A stretch of DNA of 64,000 nt from an uncultured Bacteroidales bacterium (GCA_900318175.1 ONJQ01000001.1:1-64000); one strand, 5' to 3'; shown: positions 1-8,761, counted from the stretch's first letter. Numbers and translations are program-made. Notes: generated by a model not told the origin, from the sequence alone.

Positions 1-348
1 ATCTACACCTCCTCTATCGACTTCCCCCTCCACTTCACATTCTATCCCTATGCCAAAAAGCACACTTTCAACATGCAATTAGAACTGATACCACAACTCT
101 ACTTCGCCAGAACGATCAACCGGACATACACGCACACCGAGAACGATGAATCCGTCAACACACGCTATTCCAAAGACATTCCCCTCCAACTATTCCAACT
201 CAGAACGCGCTTCAGTGTCAACTTCGGTATGATTGGAGCATACGCAGAAACGGGACTCACACCCCTCTTAAAGAACCTCAACGTCCCCGACGAGAGTTCC
301 ATCACCCCTTACCACTTGGCATTCGGTGTTCGCTTAAACCTCTTTTAA
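1..348 (+). CDS. Outer-membrane beta-barrel protein, C-terminal part (5' end outside window)
   Basis: The frame is open from the first base and ends at the TAA at 346-348, so this is the 3' end of a longer gene. The visible residues alternate polar and hydrophobic positions with many Tyr, Phe and Arg, as in transmembrane beta-strands. The protein ends in a strand whose last residue is Phe (GVRLNLF), the usual C-terminal signature of barrels inserted by the BAM complex. The internal Met at 73 is only a methionine within the fragment, not the start. The specific family and function cannot be told without the N-terminus. Confidence 0.7.
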   Translation: MYTSSIDFPLHFTFYPYAKKHTFNMQLELIPQLYFARTINRTYTHTENDESVNTRYSKDIPLQLFQLRTRFSVNFGMIGAYAETGLTPLLKNLNVPDESSITPYHLAFGVRLNLF

Positions 349-373
349 AAGAGAATAAATATCCGGTAAGAAT

Positions 374-410
374 AGAAGAATGTCGGAATCCGACACTCTT
401 CTACTTTTTT
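374..410 (+). terminator. Rho-independent terminator after the barrel gene
   Basis: A 13 bp inverted repeat (arms 374-386 and 390-402, near perfect) is followed by a T tract at 405-410. It sits 26 bp past the stop of the barrel gene and overlaps the last codon of the convergent methyltransferase gene. Confidence 0.75.
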
Positions 411-877
411 AATATCTTGAAGAATTCCCACAACACGATGGCGGCGGCACAACTCACGTTCAACGAATGTTTAGTACCCTGCTGAGGTATCTCAATGCTT
501 CCGTCGCACAAAGGCAACAGCTCTTCCTGTACCCCTTCCACCTCGTTGCCGAAAATAATGGCCACCTTCTCTCCAAGTCGTTCCGGAAGGGCATCCAGTT
601 TCAAGCTGTCGTCAACTTGCTCAATGGCATAGACCTTATAGCCCTGCTCTTTCAGTTCCCGCACACAGTCTATGCTCTCCTCGTAGTACTTCCAGGCCAC
701 GCTCTCCTCGGCGCCAAGTGCAGTCTTGTGAATGTCTCTGTGAGGCGGCGTAGAGCAGATACCGCATAGGCAGATACGCTCCACCCGGAAGGCATCCCCT
801 GTGCGGAACACCGAGCCGATATTATTCTGGCTGCGCACATTGTCCAACACCACGTCAGTTTCCGTGCCATATCCCAC
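401..877 (-). CDS. TrmH/SpoU-family RNA 2'-O-methyltransferase
   Basis: This 158-residue protein carries the three SpoU (SPOUT) motifs in order: LDNVRSQNNIGSVFRTGDAF near the N-terminus (motif 1, with the N and R used in catalysis), FGNEVEGV around residue 110 (motif 2), and IPQQGTKHSLNVSCAAAI near 130-148 (motif 3, which forms the trefoil-knot SAM site). It should transfer a methyl group from SAM to a ribose 2'-OH of tRNA or rRNA; the exact target cannot be deduced. An in-frame TAA lies just upstream, so translation must begin at the GTG at 875-877, 8 bp after the sufB stop. The pair is therefore probably co-transcribed. The length is slightly short for the family because there is no N-terminal extension. 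Confidence 0.88.
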   Translation of the reverse strand: MGYGTETDVVLDNVRSQNNIGSVFRTGDAFRVERICLCGICSTPPHRDIHKTALGAEESVAWKYYEESIDCVRELKEQGYKVYAIEQVDDSLKLDALPERLGEKVAIIFGNEVEGVQEELLPLCDGSIEIPQQGTKHSLNVSCAAAIVLWEFFKILKK

Positions 878-885
878 AACTTACC

Positions 886-2334
886 TTATCCCACACTGCC
901 TTCCAGCGAGATGCTCAGCAGTTTCTGCGCCTCGACGGCAAACTCCATAGGCAGTTTCTTCAGCACATCCTTGGCGTAGCCGTTCACTATCAGTCCCACC
1001 GCACTTTCGGCACTGATACCGCGCTGCTGACAATAGAAGAGCTGGTCTTCCGATATCTTCGACGTGGTGGCCTCGTGCTCCAGGATGGCACTGCTGTTAT
1101 TGGCCTTGATATAGGGCCACGTGTGCGCACCGCACTTGTCGCCCAGCAGCAGCGAGTCGCACTGCGAGAAGTTGCGGGCATTCTCAGCACTCTTGTTTAT
1201 CTGAACCAAACCACGGTAGCTGTTCTGGCTGTGCCCTGCGCTGATACCCTTGGACATGATGGTGCTGTGGGTGTTTTTACCCACATGAATCATTTTCGTT
1301 CCAGTGTCGGCTTGTTGGTAGTTATTGGTGACGGCAACGCTATAGAATTCAGCAGTGCTGTCGTCGCCCTGCAAAATGCAGCTGGGATATTTCCACGTCA
1401 CGGCACTGCCTGTCTCCACCTGTGTCCACGAAATCTTGCTATGCGAGCCCTTGCAAATACCGCGCTTAGTGACGAAGTTATAGATGCCTCCCTTGCCCTC
1501 CTTGTCGCCCGGATACCAGTTCTGCACCGTGCTGTACTTCACTTCGGCATCCTTCAGTGCAATGATTTCCACAATAGCGGCGTGCAGCTGGTTCTCGTCG
1601 CGCTGCGGAGCTGTGCAGCCTTCCATATAGCTCACATAAGCCTCTTCGTCAGCAATGATGAGCGTGCGTTCAAACTGACCAGTGCCACGGGCGTTAATAC
1701 GGAAATAGCTCGACAACTCTATGGGGCAACGCACTCCTTTAGGGATATAGCAGAAGGAGCCATCGCTGAAGACGGCGGAGTTGAGTGCGGCAAAGAAGTT
1801 GTCACTGCTCGGCACCACCGAGCCAAGATACTGTTTCACCAAATCAGGGTATTTCTGTACCGCCTCGCTGATGGGGCAGAAAAGGATACCTTTCTCCTCA
1901 AGAACCTTTTGCGAAGTGGTTTTCACGGAGACTGAGTCCATGATGGCATCATACGCCACACCCGCCAACTCTTTCTGCTCACGCAGGGGAATTCCCAGTT
2001 TGTCAAAAGTGGCCAACAACTCAGGGTCCACCTCATCTAAGCTTTTTTTCTTCTCCTGCTGTTTGGGTGCTGCATAGTAGATGATGTCCTGGTAGTCCAC
2101 CTTGTCATACTTCAGGTGCCCCCATTCCGGCTCCTCCATGGTCTGCCATTTGCGGAAAGCCTGCAGTCGGAACTCCAACAGCCAGTCCGGCTCATTCTTT
2201 TTCTTCGAAATGAGGCGTATCACATCCTCATTGAGACCCTTGCCAATAGTGTCTGTTTCAATATTGGTGACAAAGCCCCATTTATATTCTTCGTTGGTAA
2301 CTTCCTGTATGATACTATTATTATCTTCTGCCAT
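886..2334 (-). CDS. sufB: Fe-S cluster assembly scaffold protein SufB
   Basis: A 482-residue SufB, the usual length. It contains the conserved SufBD core, including [25 protein letters not shown]-type stretches (here [21 protein letters not shown] near the C-terminus) and the run of beta-helix repeats in between. SufB forms the SufBC2D scaffold on which Fe-S clusters are built in the cytoplasm. sufC, sufD and sufS are not seen here: downstream is the SpoU methyltransferase, and upstream is a divergent MDR gene. Either sufB is separated from its partners or the rest lies elsewhere. A TATCTTTG promoter box lies 30 bp upstream of the ATG on the minus strand. Confidence 0.95.
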   Translation of the reverse strand: MAEDNNSIIQEVTNEEYKWGFVTNIETDTIGKGLNEDVIRLISKKKNEPDWLLEFRLQAFRKWQTMEEPEWGHLKYDKVDYQDIIYYAAPKQQEKKKSLDEVDPELLATFDKLGIPLREQKELAGVAYDAIMDSVSVKTTSQKVLEEKGILFCPISEAVQKYPDLVKQYLGSVVPSSDNFFAALNSAVFSDGSFCYIPKGVRCPIELSSYFRINARGTGQFERTLIIADEEAYVSYMEGCTAPQRDENQLHAAIVEIIALKDAEVKYSTVQNWYPGDKEGKGGIYNFVTKRGICKGSHSKISWTQVETGSAVTWKYPSCILQGDDSTAEFYSVAVTNNYQQADTGTKMIHVGKNTHSTIMSKGISAGHSQNSYRGLVQINKSAENARNFSQCDSLLLGDKCGAHTWPYIKANNSSAILEHEATTSKISEDQLFYCQQRGISAESAVGLIVNGYAKDVLKKLPMEFAVEAQKLLSISLEGSVG

Positions 2335-2363
2335 AGCGATAATTGTTCAATTCAATCAAACTG

Positions 2364-2371
2364 CAAAGATA
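2364..2371 (-). promoter_or_regulatory. Bacteroidota -7 box for sufB
   Basis: The minus strand reads TATCTTTG, matching TAnnTTTG, 30 bp upstream of the sufB start codon. Confidence 0.75.
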
Positions 2372-2490
2372 CAAAATTTCCACGACAAATAATAAGAAAC
2401 ATTTTCTTCCTCTCCCATCTTTGTTCATGTCCCGGCATCATTATCTCAACCAAAATTTTTTTCACCACTTTGTATTCCACTTTTTTTGAA

Positions 2491-2498
2491 TATATTTG
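2491..2498 (+). promoter_or_regulatory. Bacteroidota -7 box for the MDR gene
   Basis: TATATTTG lies 46 bp before the ATG at 2544. An upstream in-frame start at 2496 falls inside this box and can be dismissed. Confidence 0.75.
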
Positions 2499-2543
2499 CA
2501 ACAAGCAAAGGACACAATACAATCGATTCAAACTATTATCAAT

Positions 2544-3545
2544 ATGAGAGTTGCACTATTGGACAGATATAACAAAAACGGACAAAACCTCTCCATTGCC
2601 GACGTTCCAGTCCCCGAAGTCGGACCGCACGATGTACTTGTGAAAATCGCAGCAGCGGGCGTCAATCCCCTCGACAACATGATTATCCGTGGCGAGGTGA
2701 AACTCATTGTCTCTTATCGTATGCCGCTTATCATGGGCAATGAGTTTGTCGGAAGGGTGGAGAAAATCGGTTCTCAAGTCAAAGGTTTTGCCGTGGGCGA
2801 CCGCGTCTACGGCCGCATGCCCTTGGGCCGTATCGGTGCCTTTGCCGAGTATGCAGCCGTGGACAGCTCCGCCATTGCCTTGGTCCCGAACTATATGAGC
2901 GACATAGAGGCTGCATCCGTTCCTCTCACGGCTCTTACTGCCTTGCAGGCTCTTGATTTGCTCAAAGCAAAGCATGGCGACACCCTCTTCATCTCAGGCG
3001 GCACAGGCAGTTTCGGTGCCATGGCAATCCCTATCGCAAAAGGTTTCGGCCTAAATGTCGTCACCAACGGCAACGGCCAAAACCGCGATCGCGTGCTCAG
3101 TCTCGGAGCCGACAAGTTCTTTGACTACAAGGTCGAAGACTATGCCCATTCACTCAAAAACATCGATTGTGTCATTGACACTTTGGGCGACCGTGAACTC
3201 CCAAAAGAATTCAGCATCTTGAAAATCGGTGGCCGACTCGTCTCACTCCGTGGACTTCCCAACGGCGAGTTTGCCTCTCGCACAGGCCTTCCCCTCTACA
3301 AGCGACTGCTCTTCTCCGTTGCCGGCCTGAAATACGACAAAATGGCCTCGCGCCACGGCCAACGCTATTTCTTCATCTTTGTCCATGAGGATGGCAAAGG
3401 GTTGCAAACTGCATCCAACATCCTTGCCGCCAAACAAGTAAAACCTTCCGTCGATGCAGTTTTCTCGCTCGACGACGTCAATCAAGCCCTCCGCAAAGTG
3501 GCCGCTGGCGGCTCTAACGGAAAGACCGTTTTGATAATATCTTAG
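2544..3545 (+). CDS. Zinc-independent MDR-family NAD(P)H oxidoreductase (quinone oxidoreductase-like)
   Basis: A 333-residue medium-chain dehydrogenase/reductase. The N-terminal GroES-like domain includes AAGVNPLDNMIIRG and a VGDRVYG turn; the Rossmann domain has the nucleotide loop SGGTGSFGAMAIPIAKGFG around residue 150. The Cys and His ligands of zinc alcohol dehydrogenases are absent, placing it with the zinc-free quinone reductase/enoyl reductase group (NADPH-dependent reduction of quinones or activated alkenes). The start at 2544 is chosen because the promoter box ends at 2498 and the sequence MRVALLDRYNKNG fits family N-termini. It stands alone, divergent from sufB and convergent with the DUF4230 pair. 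The substrate is unknown. Confidence 0.85.
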   Translation: MRVALLDRYNKNGQNLSIADVPVPEVGPHDVLVKIAAAGVNPLDNMIIRGEVKLIVSYRMPLIMGNEFVGRVEKIGSQVKGFAVGDRVYGRMPLGRIGAFAEYAAVDSSAIALVPNYMSDIEAASVPLTALTALQALDLLKAKHGDTLFISGGTGSFGAMAIPIAKGFGLNVVTNGNGQNRDRVLSLGADKFFDYKVEDYAHSLKNIDCVIDTLGDRELPKEFSILKIGGRLVSLRGLPNGEFASRTGLPLYKRLLFSVAGLKYDKMASRHGQRYFFIFVHEDGKGLQTASNILAAKQVKPSVDAVFSLDDVNQALRKVAAGGSNGKTVLIIS

Positions 3546-3593
3546 CCCCTACGCTACTTGATAATCGCAACCGTCCATCAACCTCTGACCTGC

Positions 3594-4511
3594 TCATTGC
3601 GAAACCAATGCGGTGGCAGTGGTGGAAACGGAATCGCCTATCACGGTGTCGAAATCGTCATCATCCGCCGAGTTGGCCAGATTGATATTCACATGTTTGA
3701 ACCCGAAAGCCGAGAAGATGGCTTCCAGTTGTCGCAATCCGTTATCCTCGGCGATAACCAGCAGATTCTCCTCCATCACCAGTTCCAAGAGTTTTGCCCT
3801 TGCCGCATTCTTGGTAATGGTGGTACGCTCGTGCGACCATGAACCCTTCTCGCTGAAGGTTCGTATGTCCGAAGGATTGGTGATAATGTCCAGTACCGTT
3901 GGCGGTGGGATGGTCACATTGATAGTGGTGTCGCCAACCACCTCGGTCTGCATCTTGGTCAAGTCGAAGCCTGCCCGCACTTTCCCTTTCACAATCAGCA
4001 CGATATTCTTCTTTTTTAGAAAGTGTTTCTCTTCGTCAATCACCATCACCTCGCCCACATAAGTGGCCGTACAGAACTCCGAAATCTTTTTCATTTCCAA
4101 GATGGTCTGGCTCAACGATTCGTAGTAATCCCTTTTGGCCGAAATGCTGTTATAGATTCTCAAACCAATCACAATCAGCACAACCAGCAGCACAATGGCC
4201 GCAATCATGCCCCACCGCTTTTTCAGCACAGGGCACAACCCTTTACAGACTTTTGCCGCACAGCCCTTGGTTTTCGCCCACCAGCCTTGCGGTGGGTTAT
4301 CCTGCTGTTCACCGGCCTGTTGTTCTGTTGCCTGGCAGCCATCCACTCCTGGGGTGGCACCGGCAGCGCACGCCTGTTCCTGCTCCCCGCCTGGGCAGCA
4401 AGTTGCCCCGTCCTGTTCCGCAGCTTGTGTTGCGGATGCCTCTTGGGGCTCAGCAGTATTGCCGTTCTCTGGCACGCAGCATTCATTCAGTTTGTCGTCA
4501 TTCCATTCCAT
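3594..4511 (-). CDS. DUF4230-domain membrane protein
   Basis: A 305-residue protein. The first ~95 residues are hydrophilic, low-complexity and unusually rich in Ala, Gln, Glu and Cys. One transmembrane helix follows (IAAIVLLVVLIVIGLRIY, about residues 105-122), and then a soluble domain with the features of DUF4230: FCTATYVGEVMVID, a lone IVKGKVRAGFDL strand set, and IPPPTVLDI. DUF4230 proteins are membrane-anchored, and I know of no established function. The start overlaps the end of the upstream paralogue by 14 bp, so the two are translationally coupled. The Cys/Gln-rich cytoplasmic tail is unusual for the family. Confidence 0.8.
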   Translation of the reverse strand: MEWNDDKLNECCVPENGNTAEPQEASATQAAEQDGATCCPGGEQEQACAAGATPGVDGCQATEQQAGEQQDNPPQGWWAKTKGCAAKVCKGLCPVLKKRWGMIAAIVLLVVLIVIGLRIYNSISAKRDYYESLSQTILEMKKISEFCTATYVGEVMVIDEEKHFLKKKNIVLIVKGKVRAGFDLTKMQTEVVGDTTINVTIPPPTVLDIITNPSDIRTFSEKGSWSHERTTITKNAARAKLLELVMEENLLVIAEDNGLRQLEAIFSAFGFKHVNINLANSADDDDFDTVIGDSVSTTATALVSQ

Positions 4512-5088
4512 GTGAATCCTCCCCTTTAAAAGTTATCTCAACATCGGTGAAGCCATTGCGGTGCAACAGCATCGACACAAAAGCCTCGGCGTTCAGCCGC
4601 GCGTCCCTCATCATCATCTCTTCCAGCTCCTTATCCTTTTTCAGTTCCCATTCGCCTTTGGCAACAATCGCGTCGCGCTCCTGGTTACTGTACTCCGTCC
4701 GCAGCCACGACACCTCGCTGTACAGCTGTTGCACATCGTCAGGGCGTATGCTGAAGGATAGTATCTCTGGCCTCGGCAGTTCTAACCAAATCTTTTTTGT
4801 CCCGGCCTTCTTGTTCTCAGAAATCCTCACCGTCCGGGCATCGAACTTTTCCATATCAATGCCCGCTTTTATCACAGCTTTGAAGGAGAAGAGAATCTTC
4901 CTGTCGCCGAATATCTTCCACGACTCGTCATTGTTGCTGACCACCTTCTGCACGGTGTATTGCACCGTGCCCAGTTCGGCGGCCTGCCGCATGCTCTTCT
5001 GCCATGCGTTCTCCTCCGGTTGCTTTGCGCACGCCGCTGCAAGCATAGCCGCTCCAACCATCAGAGCCCATATCACTCTTTTTTTCAT
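4498..5088 (-). CDS. DUF4230-like lipoprotein
   Basis: A 196-residue protein with an SPII signal (MKKRVIWALMVGAAMLAAAC, lipobox cysteine at residue 20). The mature part is distantly similar to the downstream DUF4230 protein: a QYTVQKVV segment, an FKAVIKAGIDMEKFDA segment matching VRAGFDLTKM, LPRPEILSF matching IPPPTVLDI, and a C-terminal helix pair ending in FTDVEITF. It is the first gene of a two-gene operon behind a TATCTTTG box, and its 3' end overlaps the next start by 14 bp. One member is predicted to be lipid-anchored and the other helix-anchored, which suggests partners on the same membrane face or across the periplasm. Function unknown. Confidence 0.72.
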   Translation of the reverse strand: MKKRVIWALMVGAAMLAAACAKQPEENAWQKSMRQAAELGTVQYTVQKVVSNNDESWKIFGDRKILFSFKAVIKAGIDMEKFDARTVRISENKKAGTKKIWLELPRPEILSFSIRPDDVQQLYSEVSWLRTEYSNQERDAIVAKGEWELKKDKELEEMMMRDARLNAEAFVSMLLHRNGFTDVEITFKGEDSHGME

Positions 5089-5179
5089 CTGTTTTCCTTT
5101 CTTTTAATTGTTGTAAAGACAGGTATCTGTCAGCAGGATATGCACATACCCTTGCGCTGTTGTCAGTCTGTCCACGTTG

Positions 5180-5187
5180 CAAAGATA
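5180..5187 (-). promoter_or_regulatory. Bacteroidota -7 box for the DUF4230 operon
   Basis: The minus strand reads TATCTTTG, about 92 bp upstream of the lipoprotein start codon. Confidence 0.7.
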
Positions 5188-5283
5188 CAATTTTTCTGCA
5201 AACTAAAAAGCATAAATCGACTTCCAAAGTGTTAAAAACGCGCCTGACTACCATTATATTCCTTTCAGCATCTTTTTTTTGTG

Positions 5284-5291
5284 TACCTTTG
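5284..5291 (+). promoter_or_regulatory. Bacteroidota -7 box for the small helical protein gene
   Basis: TACCTTTG lies 27 bp before the ATG at 5318. It rules out the in-frame codon at 5279 as a start. Confidence 0.75.
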
Positions 5292-5317
5292 CGGTAAGTT
5301 TTAAAACACGATTCATT

Positions 5318-5593
5318 ATGGGTATTTTCGACAAAATTCTTGGAAACAAGAACATTACAGAGCAAATCAGCAAGCTGGCCGGCAATGCCAACATTGCCTC
5401 TATCCTCTCGCAGCTGACCTCCAACCAGGATTTCATGTCCAAGCTCTCCGCCGCCAAGGACGACAACGACATCCAGCGCCTCATCTCCTCCGCCACCGAC
5501 GCACTCAAGGACATGAAGCTCACCGACGAGGAGAAGAAGGACCTCATGAACCAGCTCAAGCAGGTTGCCTCCGGCTTGATGGGCAAGAAATAA
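5318..5593 (+). CDS. Small helical protein, unknown function
   Basis: A 91-residue soluble protein with no signal peptide or Cys. It is almost entirely predicted amphipathic helix, rich in Lys, Asp, Leu and Ser. It begins MGIFDKILGNKNI and includes LTDEEKKDLMNQLKQVASGL, a typical helix-turn-helix-like pattern of small cytoplasmic Bacteroidota proteins. It has its own strong promoter box (TACCTTTG), and a hairpin at 5609-5626 follows the stop, so it is likely a monocistronic, well-expressed gene. I do not recognise a family. Confidence 0.7.
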   Translation: MGIFDKILGNKNITEQISKLAGNANIASILSQLTSNQDFMSKLSAAKDDNDIQRLISSATDALKDMKLTDEEKKDLMNQLKQVASGLMGKK

Positions 5594-5773
5594 AGCCAAC
5601 GCCCGTTCCGCTCAGTGAGTTGAGCGATGCTACTTTCCGCCACAACCCTTGGCTGTGACGGTTGTTGGTAATTGTCCGCCCAATTCACTCTCAATGTTTT
5701 GCCTCTCCCAATCGGAACAACCCATCTCCTCCACACTGAACAATCTGCTTACAACAACATACAAGCAACAAAA
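5594..5773 (+). other. 180 bp leader between the small-protein gene and the TonB receptor
   Basis: The stretch holds two stem-loops: GCTCA/TGAGC near 5609-5626, and CCACAACC paired with GGTTGTTGG near 5640-5668. There is no convincing TAnnTTTG box. The first hairpin may end the upstream transcript. I looked for a cobalamin riboswitch, because the downstream receptor resembles BtuB-like proteins, but saw no B12-box. Confidence 0.4.
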
Positions 5774-7879
5774 ATGAATCAAAACAAATCAATCACTCCC
5801 CGAGCGTTCCGTTTCCGTCGATTCAGCCGTGCGGCCTACGCCGCTTTCAACTCCCTGCATCGCGTGGTGAACATCGGCCACGTAGCCTCCTACATTGCCG
5901 ACCGGCAATTGCACAAGGCCGCAGCTGTTCTCACCCTCGGCATCGCCCTGATGCCCATGCAGGCCCTGGCGCAGACCGACGACGACCCCGACGAACGCCT
6001 CCTGCCCGCTGTAGAGATTATTGCTCCAGCGGACACCCTTTTCGGCTCTCCCGAGCCTGCGGCGGTGCTCACCGCTGACCAATTCTCCAACTCTTCCGTC
6101 CGCTCACTTGGCGTCCTCGTCTCCTTGCTGCCAGGCGTCGACCTCCGCACCCGCGGCGGCAACGATGTGCAGGGCGACCTCTCCATGCGCGGAGGCACCT
6201 TCGACCAAATGGTCATCCTCCTCAACGGCGTCAACTTCACCGACGCCCAGACAGGCCATTTCCTCCTCGACATTCCCATCGACATCACCATGGTGCAGCG
6301 TGTCGAGCTCCTCTCGCCCGCCCAGCTCATGGCTCGGGGCATCACTGCCTTCTGCGGTGGCATCAACATCGTGGTGAGCGAGGAATATCGTGACCATCTC
6401 GCTGCTGAGTTCAGTGCCGGCAGCCATGCCATGGCTAAAGCCTCCGTCCTTGCCACAAAGACCTTGGGACCCTGGGCTTTGACTTTTGCAGGTGCCTACA
6501 ACCGCAGCAACGGCTACATGCCCAACACCGACTACCGCCACGGAAGCCTCTTCCTCCAAGCCACACGCCACTCCACCACCGACGACTGGCACCTGCAGCT
6601 CGGCGGCCAATCCAAGGCTTTTGGCAGCCAGGCATTCTACAGCACCGCCTATCCCGACCAGTTTGAGGCCACCCGTACCCTCTCGGCCTCGCTTTTCAAC
6701 GTGCACCGTTGGGAACAGTCGCGTTTGGAGACTTCAATCTATGGCCGTCTGCATCGCGACCGCTTTGAGCTGTTCCGCGACGGCTACGCCACGCCGCCAG
6801 CATGGTACAGCGGCCACAATCATCACCTCTCATCCATCAGCGGACTGCGCAGCAGACTGTCGCGCCGTGTGGGCATAGGCGAAGCACTGATCGGCATCGA
6901 AGGCCGCCGCGAGGGCATCCGCAGCAATGTCCTCGGCACCGTGGACACCACCCTCCCATCGCCCTACACCCATTCAGCCTCCCGCCTGTCGGCCACCCTC
7001 TTTGGCGGCTACAGCCTCACCTTGGGCCGCTTCAGTGCCGAGGCCGTTGCCTTGGGGCTCTACAATTCCGCTTTCGGCCTCAACTATGGGCTTTCGGCCA
7101 CGGCTGCCTGTCGTCTTGCCCCTCAGCTGCGTCTGCAAGCCTCCGTCAGCCGCACCTACCGCATGCCCACCTTCACCGACCTCTACTACCAGAGTGTCAA
7201 CCAGCGCGCCAACCCCGACCTGAACAGCGAGCGCAGCCTTGCCGCCGAGCTGTCGGTGCGCTACAGCCCACGTGCCTTTGCACTCCAAGCAACCCTCTAC
7301 CACAGGCAGGGGCGCGACATCATCGACTGGATACGCCATCCCGAAGAGGAGGTGTGGCACGCCATGAACCACACCGCCGTGGGTGCCACAGGGGCCGACC
7401 TTGCCTTCGACTACCACCCTGCCCTTTCCTTGCGTCCCGCCCTCGGTGGCGGCTACTCCTACTGCTACATCGACCGCGACCCCGGCGAGATGATCTCCGG
7501 CTACGCCCTCGAATACCTGCGGCACAAAGCCGACCTCTACTTTGCCCTGTCGCCGCTGCCGCAGCTGAGGCTGAAAATCGACGCCCTGTACCGCTACCGC
7601 GAAGGCAAATACACCGATGCGCAAGGCCAAGTGTGCTCCTACGGTGGTGCGCTGCTGCTCAATGCCGCAGCCGAGTACACCATACTCTTATGCAAACGCG
7701 GTGCCTCTGTTGAGGATAATCATCCTCGGACAGCCACCGCTGCCGGCGCACCGCAGATGGTACTCTTTGCCGAAGGCCACAACCTGCTCGATGCCTCCTA
7801 CCGCGACCACGGCGGCGTGCCGCAACCCGGACGCACCTTTCTTGCTGGCATAAGGTTCAACCTCAACCCCAATCACTAA
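5774..7879 (+). CDS. TonB-dependent outer-membrane receptor with extended signal region
   Basis: A 701-residue receptor. After an unusually long N-terminus (RAFRFRRFSRAAYAAFNSLH, then a hydrophobic stretch ending at ALAQ, about residues 45-66) comes a plug domain (LGVLVSLLPGVDLRTRGGND, QGDLSMRGGTFDQMVILLNG) and a 22-strand-type barrel. The conserved barrel elements include YRMPTFTDLYYQ and, at the end, FAEGHNLLDASYRDHGGVPQPGRTFLAGIRFNLNPNH. There is no carboxypeptidase-like N-terminal domain and no SusD neighbour, so it is a small-ligand importer rather than a glycan (SusC) receptor. Cobalamin or an iron complex is plausible, and a BtuF-like protein lies 9 kb away. The start at 5774 is preferred to 5672 because the upstream codons look non-coding. 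Confidence 0.88.
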   Translation: MNQNKSITPRAFRFRRFSRAAYAAFNSLHRVVNIGHVASYIADRQLHKAAAVLTLGIALMPMQALAQTDDDPDERLLPAVEIIAPADTLFGSPEPAAVLTADQFSNSSVRSLGVLVSLLPGVDLRTRGGNDVQGDLSMRGGTFDQMVILLNGVNFTDAQTGHFLLDIPIDITMVQRVELLSPAQLMARGITAFCGGINIVVSEEYRDHLAAEFSAGSHAMAKASVLATKTLGPWALTFAGAYNRSNGYMPNTDYRHGSLFLQATRHSTTDDWHLQLGGQSKAFGSQAFYSTAYPDQFEATRTLSASLFNVHRWEQSRLETSIYGRLHRDRFELFRDGYATPPAWYSGHNHHLSSISGLRSRLSRRVGIGEALIGIEGRREGIRSNVLGTVDTTLPSPYTHSASRLSATLFGGYSLTLGRFSAEAVALGLYNSAFGLNYGLSATAACRLAPQLRLQASVSRTYRMPTFTDLYYQSVNQRANPDLNSERSLAAELSVRYSPRAFALQATLYHRQGRDIIDWIRHPEEEVWHAMNHTAVGATGADLAFDYHPALSLRPALGGGYSYCYIDRDPGEMISGYALEYLRHKADLYFALSPLPQLRLKIDALYRYREGKYTDAQGQVCSYGGALLLNAAAEYTILLCKRGASVEDNHPRTATAAGAPQMVLFAEGHNLLDASYRDHGGVPQPGRTFLAGIRFNLNPNH

Positions 7880-7903
7880 TAATAACTAACAAGCAGATTG
7901 TCA

Positions 7904-7943
7904 AAACGCCCGCCGAAGGCAAGCTTTCGGCGGGCGTTTCATT
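7904..7943. terminator. Strong bidirectional terminator
   Basis: Perfect 14 bp stem (7904-7917 with 7926-7939), very GC-rich, flanked by A and T runs. It lies between the convergent TonB receptor and DUF5714 genes and could serve both. Confidence 0.85.
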
Positions 7944-7960
7944 TTACGGCATCGGCCTTG

Positions 7961-8761
7961 CTAACGTGCGGGCGAGAAAGGGCATTTCTTCCCGATGCAC
8001 TGGTTGTTGATTTCGCTGCGCGAGCATGTCACCCCAGCCCGCTTCATCTCCACGCCCAAATGCTCTTTGACAAAGTCTACCGCTGTGAGCACTGACAGGT
8101 ATGAGTCGCGTTTGCAGCAACGGGGGCCTCCGTTCAAAGCCACCTGCTCCAAGGCCCGCGCCGTCATCAGGTTGCACAGCCTCCATGTGTCAGTAGCCAA
8201 GGGCGTGTTGCGCGTCACTACGGACATGAAGATGCCCGTGCTGATGGCTGCGCCGCAGGCTCCCATATAGCCGCATGCCCCTCCCGGCACCTGTCGGCCA
8301 CGGCTCATCACCTCCACCAAATCCTCAGCCAAGTTCAGCCGTGCCGTGTCGGGCAGGGCATTGTTGTAGGCCGTCAGCAGGGCAGCCCCTACAAGCACAT
8401 GGTGCTCCGGCCCATGCATGTGGCAGAAAGGCTTGGACATCATCTTCTCCAACACCTCAATCGGGTCCGTGGACCGCTCTTCAAGGCACAATGCCAGGAT
8501 GGAATCCAACCCCGCCATGTGGCATTCGCTGCACACGTAATGGCCTTCGGTGCAACGGGTTTTGCTCAACTCGCGTTTGTGGCACAGCACACACTCCATC
8601 ACGGTGTCGTGCTCCAAATACTCAAGCGGTGCGCCGCAAATCAGACATTCTTCGTTCATCGCTGTTCGGTTTGTTTGTTCAATATCTTTTTTCCCACAGC
8701 AGGCCGCTGCCAGCAGGGCTGCCAACAGAACCAAGCCAGTGAATCGCATCATTTTAATCAT
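7961..8761 (-). CDS. DUF5714-like cysteine-rich protein, with an apparent lipoprotein signal
   Basis: A 266-residue protein. From residue 35 (MNEECLICGAPLEYLE) it resembles DUF5714 proteins: a zinc-ribbon-like set of CxxC motifs (CLIC, CVLC, CSEC), then CHMHGPEHHVLVGAALLTAY, PGGACGYMGACGAA and a Cys-rich end (GPRCCKRDSYL, CSRSEINNQCIGKKCPF). Databases often describe such proteins as methyltransferase-associated, but I know of no proven role. The first 34 codons encode a clean SPII signal (LLAALLAAAC), which would export it. If translation instead starts at the Met at 8659, the protein is cytosolic. A TACTTTTG box lies on the minus strand at 8890-8897, upstream of both starts. The many Cys/His suggest metal or Fe-S binding. 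Confidence 0.7.
   Translation of the reverse strand: MIKMMRFTGLVLLAALLAAACCGKKDIEQTNRTAMNEECLICGAPLEYLEHDTVMECVLCHKRELSKTRCTEGHYVCSECHMAGLDSILALCLEERSTDPIEVLEKMMSKPFCHMHGPEHHVLVGAALLTAYNNALPDTARLNLAEDLVEVMSRGRQVPGGACGYMGACGAAISTGIFMSVVTRNTPLATDTWRLCNLMTARALEQVALNGGPRCCKRDSYLSVLTAVDFVKEHLGVEMKRAGVTCSRSEINNQCIGKKCPFSPAR

Noticed and set aside
2496-2543. Upstream in-frame start for the MDR oxidoreductase
   Set aside because: It lies within the -7 promoter box, so it cannot be part of the transcript.
5594-5773. Possible cobalamin riboswitch ahead of the TonB receptor
   Set aside because: Two simple hairpins are present, but the B12-box and the long conserved core are not visible.
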